The translations under genes and the position numbers were made by a program. The notes beneath the pieces are model-generated. The model did no database searches and had not been told where the DNA came from. It saw only the letters and a program-made list of their open reading frames with translations. From Alphaproteobacteria bacterium (GTDB taxonomy: Bacteria; Pseudomonadota; Alphaproteobacteria; Rhodobacterales; Rhodobacteraceae): a stretch of 52,562 nt of DNA. The DNA is taken from positions 1-52,562 of the forward strand of contig JAUIBL010000030.1 of NCBI GenBank assembly GCA_030428355.1, given 5' to 3'. Below are positions 34,372 through 43,468 of the stretch, piece after piece; the stretch's first letter is position 1, and every line of letters starts with the position of its first letter.

Positions 34372-35295
34372 TCAGAGCACCCCGAACTCCGGCTCGGGCG
34401 CGATGTTGCCACCGCAGACCAGCACGGCGACGCGTTCGCTCTGCTCCGGCACATAGGCCCTCGACAGCAAAGCCGCCAGCGCCGTTGCTCCGGCGGGCTC
34501 CACCAGTTGCCGATGCGCCTGCCACAGGGCTTGTTGCGCTGCGATGATCGCACTGTCAGTCACCAGAACGCTTTCCACGCCGATGGAGGTCGCCAGATCG
34601 AAACAGATCTTCCCGATCCGTCGTGCTCCAAGTGCATTTGCAGCGACACCGGACACCGGCACGTCCACCGGTGCGCCTTTGTCCAGTGCGGTATGCAACG
34701 CGCACGAGGTCACCGGCTCCACCGCGACCACCTTGCGCCGTCCTCCCAACCACGCCAGCGCACCGCCGATCAACCCGCCGCCGCCGACGGCGATCAGCAC
34801 GGTATCGGCGTCGAGCCCCTGCTCTTCCCATTCCATCAGGGTCGTGCCCTGGCCGACCACCGTCAAAGGCGCGTCATAGGCATGGATCTGCATCGCACCG
34901 CTTTCCGACGCCTCGCGTTCCGCAAGTTCAAGCGCGTTGGCGTATTCGCCGGGCACCACCGTCAATTCGGCCCCGGTCCGTTCGATCAGCCCGATCTTTG
35001 CCGGTCCTGCGATCTCGGGCACAAAGATCCGCGCCCTGTGCCCCAACTGCCGCGCGGCAAAGGCCACCGCCGCCCCGTGATTGCCACCCGAGGCCGCGAC
35101 AACTCCTGCCTCGGGCACGTCAGACGCCAGCAAAGTGTTGACCGCGCCGCGGGTTTTGAAGCTGCCGGTGTGCTGCATCTGCTCCAGTTTGAACGCGATG
35201 TCCCGACCGAAGGCCGTGCTGTGCAGGACCGGGGTCTGCACCACATGCCCCGCGATCCGCGCTTCGGCTGCCCTGATCTCGTCCTGCCACTGCAT
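34372..35295 (-). CDS. Pyridoxal-phosphate threonine/serine dehydratase-like protein
   Basis: Fold-type II PLP enzyme, 307 residues. It has the lysine in TGSFKTRGA (Lys47), the substrate loop [15 protein letters not shown], and the phosphate-binding glycine loop VGGGGLIGG. No ACT regulatory domain is present, so it resembles catabolic threonine dehydratase or serine racemase/hydroxyaspartate enzymes rather than biosynthetic IlvA. The exact substrate is not certain. It lies 166 bp from dapD on the same strand; that gap shows nothing convincing. Confidence 0.82.
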   Translation of the reverse strand: MQWQDEIRAAEARIAGHVVQTPVLHSTAFGRDIAFKLEQMQHTGSFKTRGAVNTLLASDVPEAGVVAASGGNHGAAVAFAARQLGHRARIFVPEIAGPAKIGLIERTGAELTVVPGEYANALELAEREASESGAMQIHAYDAPLTVVGQGTTLMEWEEQGLDADTVLIAVGGGGLIGGALAWLGGRRKVVAVEPVTSCALHTALDKGAPVDVPVSGVAANALGARRIGKICFDLATSIGVESVLVTDSAIIAAQQALWQAHRQLVEPAGATALAALLSRAYVPEQSERVAVLVCGGNIAPEPEFGVL

Positions 35296-35361
35296 GTCTC
35301 TGCCTCTCTGGTCACTTTGCCCGCGACGCTATAGGTCTGACGAAAGGCAAACAAGGAACCC

Positions 35362-36210
35362 ATGTCCATGAAAGACCAACGCACCAGCCCGTTTCGCGAC
35401 GCCGGTCTTGATCGCAGCACGGCCAGCCATGTTCCGGACACCCCGCAGACGCGGTCTCCGTCTTATCGACTGGCCTTTGCGGATGACGAATTCCTGTGCC
35501 GCGAGGAACTGCGCCCGGTGCGGCTTCAGCTCGAACTGCTGAAACCGCAACTGATGCTGGACGAACACCAGATCGAAAGCACGATTGTGCTCTTTGGAGG
35601 CGCGCGTATCCCGCGCCCGTCCGAGGCGGACAAGGCCCGCACCAAGACGCTCGCTGATCTTGCGCATTTCTACGACGAGGCCCGCAGTTTTGCCCGGTTG
35701 ATGACCCGCAAGTCCAATGACAGCAAGGGCCGCGAATTCGTCGTCGTGACGGGCGGCGGACCGGGCGTGATGGAAGCGGGCAATCGCGGAGCCGCCGACG
35801 AGGGCGGCAAATCCATCGGGTTGAACATCGTGCTCCCGCACGAGCAGGCCCCGAACGAATACGTCACGCCAGAGCTGTGCTTCAACTTCCACTATTTCGC
35901 GATCCGCAAGATGCACTTCCTGATGCGTGCCCGCGCGATCTGCGTGTTTCCCGGCGGGTTCGGTACCTTGGACGAGATGTTCGAATCCCTGACCCTGATC
36001 CAGACAGGCCGCATGCAGCGGGTGCCGTTCCTGCTCTTTGGTCGGGCCTTCTGGGAAAAGATCGTCAATTGGGAGGCTTTGGCCGAGGCAGGCACGATAA
36101 GCCCCGAGGACCTGGATCTGTTCCGCTTTGTCGAAACCGCCGAAGAGGCGGCGGGGATCATCGAAAACTGGGATCCGGCCCCGCCGCGCAGCGACATTCC
36201 CGGTCGCTGA
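35362..36210 (+). CDS. LOG family protein (TIGR00730-like)
   Basis: 282 residues. It has the LOG/lysine decarboxylase-like motifs GGGPGVMEAGNRGA and PGGFGTLDEMFE. Related enzymes are cytokinin riboside 5'-phosphate phosphoribohydrolases or nucleotide phosphoribohydrolases (YgdH/PpnN group). The N-terminal about 80 residues extend the short LOG core. AAGGA at 35353-35357 supports ATG 35362; ATG 35368 is also possible. Probably monocistronic. Confidence 0.88.
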   Translation: MSMKDQRTSPFRDAGLDRSTASHVPDTPQTRSPSYRLAFADDEFLCREELRPVRLQLELLKPQLMLDEHQIESTIVLFGGARIPRPSEADKARTKTLADLAHFYDEARSFARLMTRKSNDSKGREFVVVTGGGPGVMEAGNRGAADEGGKSIGLNIVLPHEQAPNEYVTPELCFNFHYFAIRKMHFLMRARAICVFPGGFGTLDEMFESLTLIQTGRMQRVPFLLFGRAFWEKIVNWEALAEAGTISPEDLDLFRFVETAEEAAGIIENWDPAPPRSDIPGR

Positions 36211-36322
36211 TCGCCGGCTGCACGCCTGTTAGGAGTGCATAAAGCTTGACAGTCTAGGCTGCTCCGATCTTCCTGCGGGGCCGCACATGATGGTCCGGAC
36301 CCCGCCCAAGGGTTTCGGGGCC

Positions 36323-37330
36323 ATGGCGATCTTTACCGTGACGGCGTTCAAATGGACGGGCACATATTACAACGCGCAATACACGACCACCTACACCGCC
36401 GTGTTCAACGACGATGATGGCGCCTACGAAGGCAGCGGCGACGCCAATGAAACCGTGTCCATCGACAACGGCCCGCCCTCATCGACATGGGGCCAGCCGC
36501 ACAGCATCAATGTCAGCTTTACCGATGTCCACGGGCAGAGCCATGTGGAAACCTTCTATTTCTTCAACACGAATTCGGAATGGTACTTCGTGGCGACCGA
36601 GGATTCGGCGTTTACCGTCGGCGCGACATTGGGGTCCTACCAGAACCACACAGACGGCTGGGACTATGCCGATGTCGTATGTTTCGTGAACGGGACGCGC
36701 ATCGCGCTGGACTCCGGGTCAAAGCCTGTTGAAGAACTTGAACCCGGCGATCCCGTCCGCACGCTCAAGGGGACGGTTCTGCCCCTCCGGCTCAATCTGA
36801 AACGCAGCGTGTCGGCGTTTGAACTTCTTGCCAACCCGACCCTGCGGCCGGTCTGCATCGATTCCGGGGCTTTGGGTGCGGGGCGTCCGCAGGGCAGGCT
36901 CCGGGTGTCGCGGCAACATCGCATGCTGGTCTCGTCGCCAATCGGACAGCGCATGTTCGGCAGGTCTGATGTGCTGGTTGCGGCGCTCCGGCTGACTGTC
37001 CTGCCGGGATGCCATGTCGACACGCGGTTGCGCGATCTGACCTATCATCATCTCGTGTTCGACGAACACGCCATCATTCTGGCGAACGGCGCCCCGTCCG
37101 AGAGCTTTTTTCCCGGCCCGCAAGCCCTGCGCGCCCTGACCGAGGGCGCGCGCCGGGAATTCGACGCCCTGTTTCCGGATGGCGCACAGGGTCTTGGCCT
37201 GTCTCGTTCTGCCCAGTGCATGCCTTCGGCCAGACAGCAGCGCAAACTGCTGGCGCGGCATCTGCAAAACGGAAAACCTCTACTCGCCGGAGACACGCCT
37301 TCCCTGATGTGCGGCGATGTGCGGATTTGA
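36323..37330 (+). CDS. Hint domain protein (third copy)
   Basis: 335 residues from ATG 36323; an upstream ATG at 36287 is in frame. The N-terminal about 110 residues are beta-rich with many Tyr/Thr/Asp (FTVTAFKWTGTYYNAQYTT) and no signal peptide. The Hint domain begins CFVNGTRIALDSGSKPVEEL (Cys120) and has SRQHRMLV (His199), LTYHHLVFDEHAIILANG and SESFFPGPQAL. The catalytic residues are present, unlike the protein at 31415-32494. A TTGACA at 36246-36251 may be part of its promoter. It is followed by asd on the same strand after 111 bp. Function unknown. Confidence 0.8.
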   Translation: MAIFTVTAFKWTGTYYNAQYTTTYTAVFNDDDGAYEGSGDANETVSIDNGPPSSTWGQPHSINVSFTDVHGQSHVETFYFFNTNSEWYFVATEDSAFTVGATLGSYQNHTDGWDYADVVCFVNGTRIALDSGSKPVEELEPGDPVRTLKGTVLPLRLNLKRSVSAFELLANPTLRPVCIDSGALGAGRPQGRLRVSRQHRMLVSSPIGQRMFGRSDVLVAALRLTVLPGCHVDTRLRDLTYHHLVFDEHAIILANGAPSESFFPGPQALRALTEGARREFDALFPDGAQGLGLSRSAQCMPSARQQRKLLARHLQNGKPLLAGDTPSLMCGDVRI

Positions 37331-37441
37331 AGCCACACGCAACCGTGAAGCCCCTTTCGCAGACACGGCACCTCCTGTAAGAGCCACGCTCAGTCCAGCG
37401 CCGGACACGACACCGGGGCTGGCAAGTGAAAGGAGAGCCAA

Positions 37442-38464
37442 ATGGGCTACAGAGTCGTCGTTGCAGGCGCCACCGGGAACGTGGGCCGCGAAATGCTGAA
37501 CATTCTGGCCGAGCGCCAGTTCCCCGTTGACGAGATCGCCGCGCTTGCGTCGCGCCGGTCGCTTGGTACGGAGGTCAGCTTTGGCGACAAGACGCTGAAG
37601 ACGCAGGATCTCGACACGTTTGATTTCACGGGCTGGGACATCGCCCTGTTTGCCATCGGCTCCGACGCGACCAAGAAATACGCGCCGATCTCGGCCAAGG
37701 CAGGCTGTGTGGTGATCGACAATTCGTCGCTCTATCGCTACGATCCTGACGTTCCGCTGATCGTGCCGGAATGCAATGCCGATGCGATCCACGGCTATTC
37801 CAAAAAGAACATCATCGCCAACCCCAACTGCTCGACTGCGCAGATGGTTGTCGCACTGAAGCCGCTGCATGACCGCGCCCGCATCAAACGCGTCGTGGTC
37901 AGCACCTACCAGTCCGTGTCCGGCGCGGGCAAGGAAGGCATGGACGAGCTTTGGGACCAGACAAAGGCGGTCTACAATCCGGTGACGGATGTGCCCCCCG
38001 CCAAGTTCCAGAAGCAGATCGCCTTCAACGTGATTCCGCAGATCGACGTCTTCATGGAAGACGGTTCGACCAAGGAAGAATGGAAGATGGTGGTTGAAAC
38101 GAAGAAAATTCTCGACCCGTCAATCAAGGTCACGGCCACCTGCGTGCGTGTGCCGGTGTTTGTGGGCCACTCTGAGTCGATCAACATCGAATTCGAAGAT
38201 CATCTCGACGAAGACGAGGCCCGCGACATCCTGCGCGAAGCGCCGGGGATCATGGTGATCGACAAGCGCGAACCGGGTGGCTACGTGTCGCCCATCGAAT
38301 GCGTCGGCGACTATGCGACCTTCATCAGCCGCATCCGTCAGGACAGCACGATCGACAACGGGATCAACCTCTGGTGCGTGTCGGACAACCTGCGCAAGGG
38401 GGCTGCGCTGAACGCGGTGCAGATCGCCGAAGTTCTGGGGCGCGAAGTTCTCAAGAAGGGCTGA
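37442..38464 (+). CDS. asd: Aspartate-semialdehyde dehydrogenase
   Basis: NADPH-dependent reduction of aspartyl phosphate to the semialdehyde, the branch point to lysine/diaminopimelate, threonine and methionine; cytoplasmic. 340 residues. NADP loop GATGNVGREML; catalytic Cys130 in NPNCSTAQMV; SVSGAGKEGMDEL; the C-terminal half has VRVPVFVGHSESINIEF. A good ribosome site GAAAGGAGAG precedes the ATG. A strong intrinsic terminator follows at 38483-38513. Confidence 0.96.
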   Translation: MGYRVVVAGATGNVGREMLNILAERQFPVDEIAALASRRSLGTEVSFGDKTLKTQDLDTFDFTGWDIALFAIGSDATKKYAPISAKAGCVVIDNSSLYRYDPDVPLIVPECNADAIHGYSKKNIIANPNCSTAQMVVALKPLHDRARIKRVVVSTYQSVSGAGKEGMDELWDQTKAVYNPVTDVPPAKFQKQIAFNVIPQIDVFMEDGSTKEEWKMVVETKKILDPSIKVTATCVRVPVFVGHSESINIEFEDHLDEDEARDILREAPGIMVIDKREPGGYVSPIECVGDYATFISRIRQDSTIDNGINLWCVSDNLRKGAALNAVQIAEVLGREVLKKG

Positions 38465-38482
38465 TCTCAGCAGAAACCGATG

Positions 38483-38513
38483 AAAAGGCGTCGCCCTCGT
38501 GCGGCGCCTTTTT
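38483..38513 (+). terminator. Rho-independent terminator after asd
   Basis: AAAAGGCGTCG and CGGCGCCTTTTT form a GC-rich stem (one mismatch) closed by a short loop and followed by a T-run, 19 nt after the asd stop codon. This is the clearest intrinsic terminator in the window. Confidence 0.85.
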
Positions 38514-38655
38514 CGTCATGACCGCCGCGCCCCGAAATCAGCACCGGCGGGCTGATCCACCAAATTGTCTTTATTCTTCTTATTGCTGCCTAAAAATAGG
38601 TCAGTTCGCCCCGTATCCGTACCTGAGTGTCTGATGAATCACGTGGAACGGTGCG

Positions 38656-39420
38656 ATGTCCGAAGCTGAAATTCCCCTGCTCTACGAGAACGGTCCCCTG
38701 CGGATCAGGTACCTCGAAGGTGAAGGCTCTGACCTGGTCGTCAGCTTTTCCGGGGTGGGCACGCAACGCGCGGTCGAACCGCCGCCCGAATTTCCCGGCA
38801 TCGCTTCGGCAGATCGCCGCAACCACGTTCTGTTCGTCAGCGACAAGTCCCGCAGTTGGCTCAATGGCGATGGTATGGCCAATCACATCCTGTGCTGCAT
38901 TCGTGCGACAGCCGATCATATCAATGCCGAACGGGTGATCGCGCTTGGCAATTCGATGGGTGGCACCATGGCGCTTCACATGTCGCGGTTCTTTGACTTC
39001 GAACGCGTGATCGCCTTTACGCCGCAATATTCGGTTCTGGAAAACGAAGTGCCCGAAGAAGACAGATGGGTGTTCTTTCGCAAACAGATCCGCTCCCATC
39101 CCTTCCCAAGGGTGGAAAAGCTGCGTCCTGAAGCGACGAAATACTACATCTTCCACGGCGACGAACACCGCGAGCTTGCGCATGCGTTGCGCTTTCCCAA
39201 GGCACCGGGCATTTCGCATTTCATCATGCCGGACACCGATCACAATGTCGCGGCGACCCTTCGGGGCCGGGGCGCGCTGCGCCCCCTCGTGCAGAATCTC
39301 ATCAACGGGAAACCGCGTCAGTTCCGCAAGATGCTCAGCGATCTTGGCGGTATTCCGATCCTGCAGTTCACGCCCCCAGCCACAGCGTTAAGGGAACCAG
39401 CCGCCGCCGCAGTCGCTTAA
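38656..39420 (+). CDS. Alpha/beta hydrolase fold protein
   Basis: 254 residues. The nucleophile elbow is GNSMGGTMAL. DLVVSFSGVGT is the oxyanion-side strand, and TDHNVAATLRGRG may carry the catalytic His. No signal peptide. Specificity unknown; related proteins are sometimes found near surface polysaccharide genes. The 190-bp gap upstream contains the asd terminator and an A/T-rich stretch (about 38560-38600) that may hold its promoter. Confidence 0.75.
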   Translation: MSEAEIPLLYENGPLRIRYLEGEGSDLVVSFSGVGTQRAVEPPPEFPGIASADRRNHVLFVSDKSRSWLNGDGMANHILCCIRATADHINAERVIALGNSMGGTMALHMSRFFDFERVIAFTPQYSVLENEVPEEDRWVFFRKQIRSHPFPRVEKLRPEATKYYIFHGDEHRELAHALRFPKAPGISHFIMPDTDHNVAATLRGRGALRPLVQNLINGKPRQFRKMLSDLGGIPILQFTPPATALREPAAAAVA

Positions 39421-39613
39421 GGCGTCGTCCTTGCCCGCGAGGGCCGTCGACCTGTCCGGGCGGGTCGGCCAACCGCCGGGTTTTGCTCACGAAACTGTCC
39501 GATGTGTTGCGTGGTGTTCACACCTGCACAGGGGTCTTCCGGTAGCCCCATTCTTGCCGCATTTGGCCCGCACGCTTTTCAGATGCGTTTCGTAAAAGTG
39601 AAGGTGCGCCCCA

Positions 39614-39940
39614 ATGGCCATACACGCGATGCCCCAGTCTTCCGACACACCGTCCGGCATGCCCGGCCCCCTGGACAGTGAAACCGCGATGCTGTTGCGG
39701 ACGGTTCTGCTTCCGCATTTCGAACACGCGACAAGCTGGGGTGATCTCTGTGCCCGGCTCGAATCCAAGGGATACGAGCTGACTTTCCGCAGCGGCCATC
39801 TTGTGCTTGCCGACGAAACCGGAAAACCCGTTTGCACCGGGTCGATGATCGGCTCGCCGCTGGCCCGTCTGGCCCAGCGCCTTGGCCGACCCAAGCTGCG
39901 CACCGACTGTACCGGGGCCCGCGCGACGCTGCGGAACTGA
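39614..39940 (+). CDS. Small conserved protein, unknown function
   Basis: 108 residues. ATG 39614 has GAAGGTG about 7 nt upstream. The central part (SWGDLCARLESKGYELTFRSGHLVLADETGKPVCTG) resembles the short beta-meander domain seen at the C-termini of some relaxase-type proteins, then RLAQRLGRPKLRTDC. I do not assign a function. Its stop abuts that of the carbonic anhydrase gene. The gap at 39421-39613 shows no features. Confidence 0.6.
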   Translation: MAIHAMPQSSDTPSGMPGPLDSETAMLLRTVLLPHFEHATSWGDLCARLESKGYELTFRSGHLVLADETGKPVCTGSMIGSPLARLAQRLGRPKLRTDCTGARATLRN

Positions 39941-40591
39941 TCAGACCGGCAGGAAAGACCGGGTTTTCGGATCGAAGTATTCGAGCCCGCCTTCGCCAAT
40001 ATCGGTCCACAGACCGTGCAGCGTCAGCAGATCCTGCTCGACCGCCTCGCGGATGAACGGAAACGTCATCAGGTTTTCAAGCGACACGACCACCGACTCT
40101 TTCTCAAGTGCCCGAACTTGCCCTTCGGGCGTGTTCATCGCCTTGATCCGCTCGTAGCCGGGGCGCAGAATGTCCATCCAGCGCCCGACAAAGCTCGATT
40201 GTTCCTCGAGATGCGGCGCGTTGCCGGAACACATGTCCAGGCAGCCCTGCACGCCACCGCATTGCGAATGGCCGAGTACAATCAGATGCGCCACGTTCAG
40301 CGCCGTCACCGCGTATTCCACCGCTGCCGATGTTCCGTGGTGATCGCCGTCAGGCTGGTAGGGCGGCACAAGATTGGCGATGTTGCGATGAATGAAGAAC
40401 TCGCCCTGATCCGCGCCGAAGATCGATGTGACATGCACGCGGCTGTCGCAGCAGGAAATCACCATCGCCCGCGGCCGCTGACCTTCGGTGGCAAGGCGCT
40501 TGTACCACGCGCGATTGTCGGAATAGGTCGTGGCTTTCCAGCCCTGGTATCGCTGGATCAGATATGCAGGCAGCGGCTTCGCGGCGTTCAT
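39941..40591 (-). CDS. Beta-class carbonic anhydrase
   Basis: Interconverts CO2 and bicarbonate; cytoplasmic zinc enzyme. 216 residues from ATG 40591, with GGAGG upstream. Zinc ligands and active site: CCDSRV (Cys47, Asp49, Arg51), His108 and Cys111 in GHSQCGG. The frame stays open to 40888, but those codons are not family-like. It is divergent from an Hpt-like gene, and a palindrome lies between them. Confidence 0.95.
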   Translation of the reverse strand: MNAAKPLPAYLIQRYQGWKATTYSDNRAWYKRLATEGQRPRAMVISCCDSRVHVTSIFGADQGEFFIHRNIANLVPPYQPDGDHHGTSAAVEYAVTALNVAHLIVLGHSQCGGVQGCLDMCSGNAPHLEEQSSFVGRWMDILRPGYERIKAMNTPEGQVRALEKESVVVSLENLMTFPFIREAVEQDLLTLHGLWTDIGEGGLEYFDPKTRSFLPV

Positions 40592-40633
40592 GAAATCCTC
40601 CGCCTTTCGGGTCGTCGTTGCCAGCGGGATACG

Positions 40634-40654
40634 TCGAATTCGATCGGAATTCGA
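40634..40654. promoter_or_regulatory. Palindrome between carbonic anhydrase and Hpt-like genes
   Basis: TCGAATTC, GATCG, GAATTCGA: two perfect 8-bp arms around 5 bases, 43 bp before the carbonic anhydrase ATG and 82 bp before the Hpt-like ATG. The position and symmetry suit an operator for a dimeric regulator acting on both genes. No regulator is encoded next to it. Confidence 0.45.
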
Positions 40655-40736
40655 GAGAAAAACCGTCGCGGGCTTACCAAATGGAAAGATGGCTCTGGGA
40701 TACCTGTCACCGGGTTGGGGTGAGAAAGGAATCATC

Positions 40737-41120
40737 ATGATGCAGGAAATCTCGGTGTTGCATCCGCACGACGCAGCGTGTTTTGACCTTGATACGCTGG
40801 ATGGTCTCAGCCGCGATCTTGGTCCCTCGGTGGCTGAAAACATCCTGTGCCGCGCGCTCGAGGATATTGCCCTGCGCTTTGTCCACATCCGAAACGACTA
40901 TGTCTCCGGCAACCATGCGGCGCTCCGCAAATCGGTCCATGCCGTCATTCCCATCGCGGCGCAGATCGGGCTCCCCGGCCTTGCCCAGATCGGACGGGAC
41001 GTGGTGACCTGCATCGATCAGGCCGATGCGGTGGCGCTTGCCGCAACGCTCTGCCGGTTTCTGCGCTGGGGTGAAACAGCGATGTCCTGTGCCGATGCCG
41101 GGCTTGATCTGTCTCTCTGA
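40737..41120 (+). CDS. Hpt-like four-helix protein
   Basis: 127 residues, helical throughout. The helix ALRKSVHAVIPIAAQIGLPGLAQIGRDV resembles the phosphoacceptor helix of histidine phosphotransfer domains, with His68. However, the usual Leu-Lys-Gly after the His is Val-Ile-Pro, so phosphotransfer is uncertain. AAAGGA 6 nt upstream supports ATG 40737. It may be a phosphorelay component or a structural relative; no kinase or receiver gene is nearby. Confidence 0.6.
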   Translation: MMQEISVLHPHDAACFDLDTLDGLSRDLGPSVAENILCRALEDIALRFVHIRNDYVSGNHAALRKSVHAVIPIAAQIGLPGLAQIGRDVVTCIDQADAVALAATLCRFLRWGETAMSCADAGLDLSL

Positions 41121-41179
41121 TTCCGCTTGCAGCCCCCGTGCAAGGGCGTACCTTCCCGACATCGGAGAAGGGTAATTCC

Positions 41180-42565
41180 ATGACCGTTGCACTTGCGCCT
41201 GCGGGCACGAAGGCTTTGCCAATTCACGTCTTGGGCACAGAGGATGTCGCGCTCTGGGCCGGCCAGCAAAGTGATCGCATCCGCACCTGGGTCGAAGCCA
41301 ACGCCTTCAAAGGCTCCATCGGGACGGCGCTGATCATCCCCGACGATGCGGGCCACCCCGAAACCGCCCTTGTCGGCTATGGCACACAGGCCACTCGCAA
41401 ACGTGACCGGTTTGCACTGGCTGCCGCGCTGCCGAAACTTGTGCCGGGCACCTACCGCATCGAAAGCGGCATCGCCCCCGACGATCTCGAGCAAGAAGCC
41501 CTGGGCTGGCTTCTCGCCAGTTACAGCTTTACGCGCTACCGCGAAAGCACTGCGACCCATCCGACGCTGGTCACGCCCGATGGCGTCGATGCCGCCCGTG
41601 TGTCGGTACTGGCCGAGGCGGAATTCCTCGTGCGCGATCTGATCAACACCCCGGCCTCTCACATGGGTCCCAGCGAGCTTGAATCCGCCGCGCGTGCCCT
41701 TGCCGACAAACACGGTGCCAGCATCGCGGTCACCACGGGCGACGCGCTGCTGGCTGACAATTTCCCGATGATCCACACAGTCGGTCGCGCCTCGGATCGC
41801 GCGCCCCGGCTGATCGACCTGACCTGGGGCAGTCGTGGCCCGAAGATCACGCTGGTCGGCAAGGGCGTCTGTTTCGACACCGGTGGCCTGAACATCAAAC
41901 CGGGCAGCTCAATGGGCCTCATGAAAAAAGACATGGGCGGTGCCGCGAATGTTCTGGGTCTCGCGCACATGATCATGGCGTCGGGCCTTGACGTGCGCCT
42001 GCGCGTGCTGATCCCGGCGGTCGAAAACGCGGTCAGCGGCAACAGCTTCCGCCCGCAGGACATCCTGACCTCGCGCAAGGGCCTCACGGTCGAGATCAAC
42101 AACACCGATGCCGAAGGGCGCCTCGTGCTGGCCGATGCTCTGACCTACGGGTCCGAGGGTAAACCCGACCTGATCGTGTCGATGGCCACTCTGACCGGGG
42201 CCGCGCGCGTGGCCGTCGGCCCTGATCTCGCCCCTTATTACACAGATGACGACGTGGTCGCGACCTCGCTGGATCTGTCCGCACGCCGAATGGCCGATCC
42301 CGTCTGGCGCATGCCGTTCCACGACCCTTACGAGACGATGATCGAGCCGGGCATCGCCGATCTCGACAATGCGCCGAAGGGAGGCTTTGCAGGCTCCATC
42401 ACCGCAGCCCTCTTCCTGCGCCGCTTCGTCAGCGAACACGACCGTTACATCCATTTCGACATCTATGGCTGGCAACCGTCCGCCGCGCCGGGCCGGCCCA
42501 AAGGCGGTGCCCTGCAAGGGGCGCGCGCTTTGTTCGAGTCACTGCCCGTCATCCTTGATCTATGA
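41180..42565 (+). CDS. M17 family leucyl aminopeptidase
   Basis: Zinc/manganese aminopeptidase, 461 residues from ATG 41180. The N-terminal macro-like domain is at about 1-150. The catalytic domain has VGKGVCFDTGGLNIKPGSSMGLMKKDMGG and the signature NNTDAEGRLVLADAL. Dinuclear metal ligands (Lys, Asp, Asp, Asp, Glu) are present in these motifs. Probably hexameric and cytoplasmic, for peptide turnover. It overlaps the NlpC/P60 gene, which suggests joint processing of peptides, perhaps from peptidoglycan (inference). Confidence 0.93.
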   Translation: MTVALAPAGTKALPIHVLGTEDVALWAGQQSDRIRTWVEANAFKGSIGTALIIPDDAGHPETALVGYGTQATRKRDRFALAAALPKLVPGTYRIESGIAPDDLEQEALGWLLASYSFTRYRESTATHPTLVTPDGVDAARVSVLAEAEFLVRDLINTPASHMGPSELESAARALADKHGASIAVTTGDALLADNFPMIHTVGRASDRAPRLIDLTWGSRGPKITLVGKGVCFDTGGLNIKPGSSMGLMKKDMGGAANVLGLAHMIMASGLDVRLRVLIPAVENAVSGNSFRPQDILTSRKGLTVEINNTDAEGRLVLADALTYGSEGKPDLIVSMATLTGAARVAVGPDLAPYYTDDDVVATSLDLSARRMADPVWRMPFHDPYETMIEPGIADLDNAPKGGFAGSITAALFLRRFVSEHDRYIHFDIYGWQPSAAPGRPKGGALQGARALFESLPVILDL

Positions 42566-43440
42566 CGGACAGACGGCGCTTCTGGTCCACGGCCTCACCG
42601 GAAGAGATAGCGCAGGTCTGCGCAGATCACGGGGCACGGATCGTGCCTGCCCAGACCAAGCGCATGTCGCGCCCCGTCACCGATCTCTGTGCCGTCCCCG
42701 CAGGCGCAAGAGACCGGCAGATGTTGCGCGGTCAGGCTTTTGTCGTCCGCGCCATGACGGACACGGGCTGGGCCTTCGGCGAAACTGTGGTGGATGGCTA
42801 TTCCGGTTGGATCGAAACGGCAGGGCTGGACACATATCCCGACGCGAAACCGTCGCACCGCGTCATGGTTCGCGCGACCTATGGCAAGACAACCGGCGGT
42901 CTGAAGACCCCCGGTGCCGTCACACCGCTGTCGATGGGCACCGAAGTTTACGTGCGCGATCAAACCGACGGCTGGTCGCGTATTGCGTGGACGGACGGGC
43001 CTCGGACAAGCGATCTTTTCGTCCCCTCACTGCATCTTTGCCCTATCGATACAAAGGACTCCGACCCGGTCATCGTGGCCGAACGCTTGCTCGGCACGCC
43101 TTATCTCTGGGGTGGCAACTCCGCCTTTGGCATAGACTGTTCCGGCCTCGTTCAAATCGCCTGCCGCGCCTGCGGCATGGCCTGTCCCGGTGACAGTGAT
43201 CAGCAGATGGCGCAACTGGGGGAAACCCTTGATCCCGGAACGCCGCCAGAACGCGGAGATCTGCTGTTCTGGAAAGGCCATGTCGGCTGGATCGCAGACC
43301 CGGACACGCTGCTGCACGCCAACGCCTTTGCGATGTCTGTCACCCGCGAGCCGCTGCAAGCGGCCATCGCGCGGATTGCGGCGCAGGGCGATCCGGTCCT
43401 CCGCCACGCCCGCTTGACCCCCGGCAAAAAAGGCGTCTAA
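42562..43440 (+). CDS. NlpC/P60 family peptidase with SH3-like domains
   Basis: 292 residues. SH3-like segments lie at about 40-155 and the NlpC/P60 domain at about 165-285, with Cys193 (GIDCSGLVQIA), His240 (GHVGWIAD) and His252. These enzymes cut gamma-D-Glu-meso-diaminopimelate or related bonds. There is no clear signal peptide, so it may act on recycled muropeptides in the cytoplasm. It is translationally coupled to the M17 aminopeptidase gene (ATGA). Confidence 0.9.
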   Translation: MTDRRRFWSTASPEEIAQVCADHGARIVPAQTKRMSRPVTDLCAVPAGARDRQMLRGQAFVVRAMTDTGWAFGETVVDGYSGWIETAGLDTYPDAKPSHRVMVRATYGKTTGGLKTPGAVTPLSMGTEVYVRDQTDGWSRIAWTDGPRTSDLFVPSLHLCPIDTKDSDPVIVAERLLGTPYLWGGNSAFGIDCSGLVQIACRACGMACPGDSDQQMAQLGETLDPGTPPERGDLLFWKGHVGWIADPDTLLHANAFAMSVTREPLQAAIARIAAQGDPVLRHARLTPGKKGV

Positions 43441-43468
43441 TCGCGGCATCTTTTCCGGAGCCTTCCCT

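Noticed and set aside
34206..34553. N-terminal extension of dapD to 34553
   Set aside because: GAGGAG and the family N-terminus support ATG 34205; the extension overlaps the downstream end of the dehydratase gene.
38299..38634. Frame overlapping the end of asd and its terminator
   Set aside because: It reads through the intrinsic terminator in another frame and has no ribosome site.
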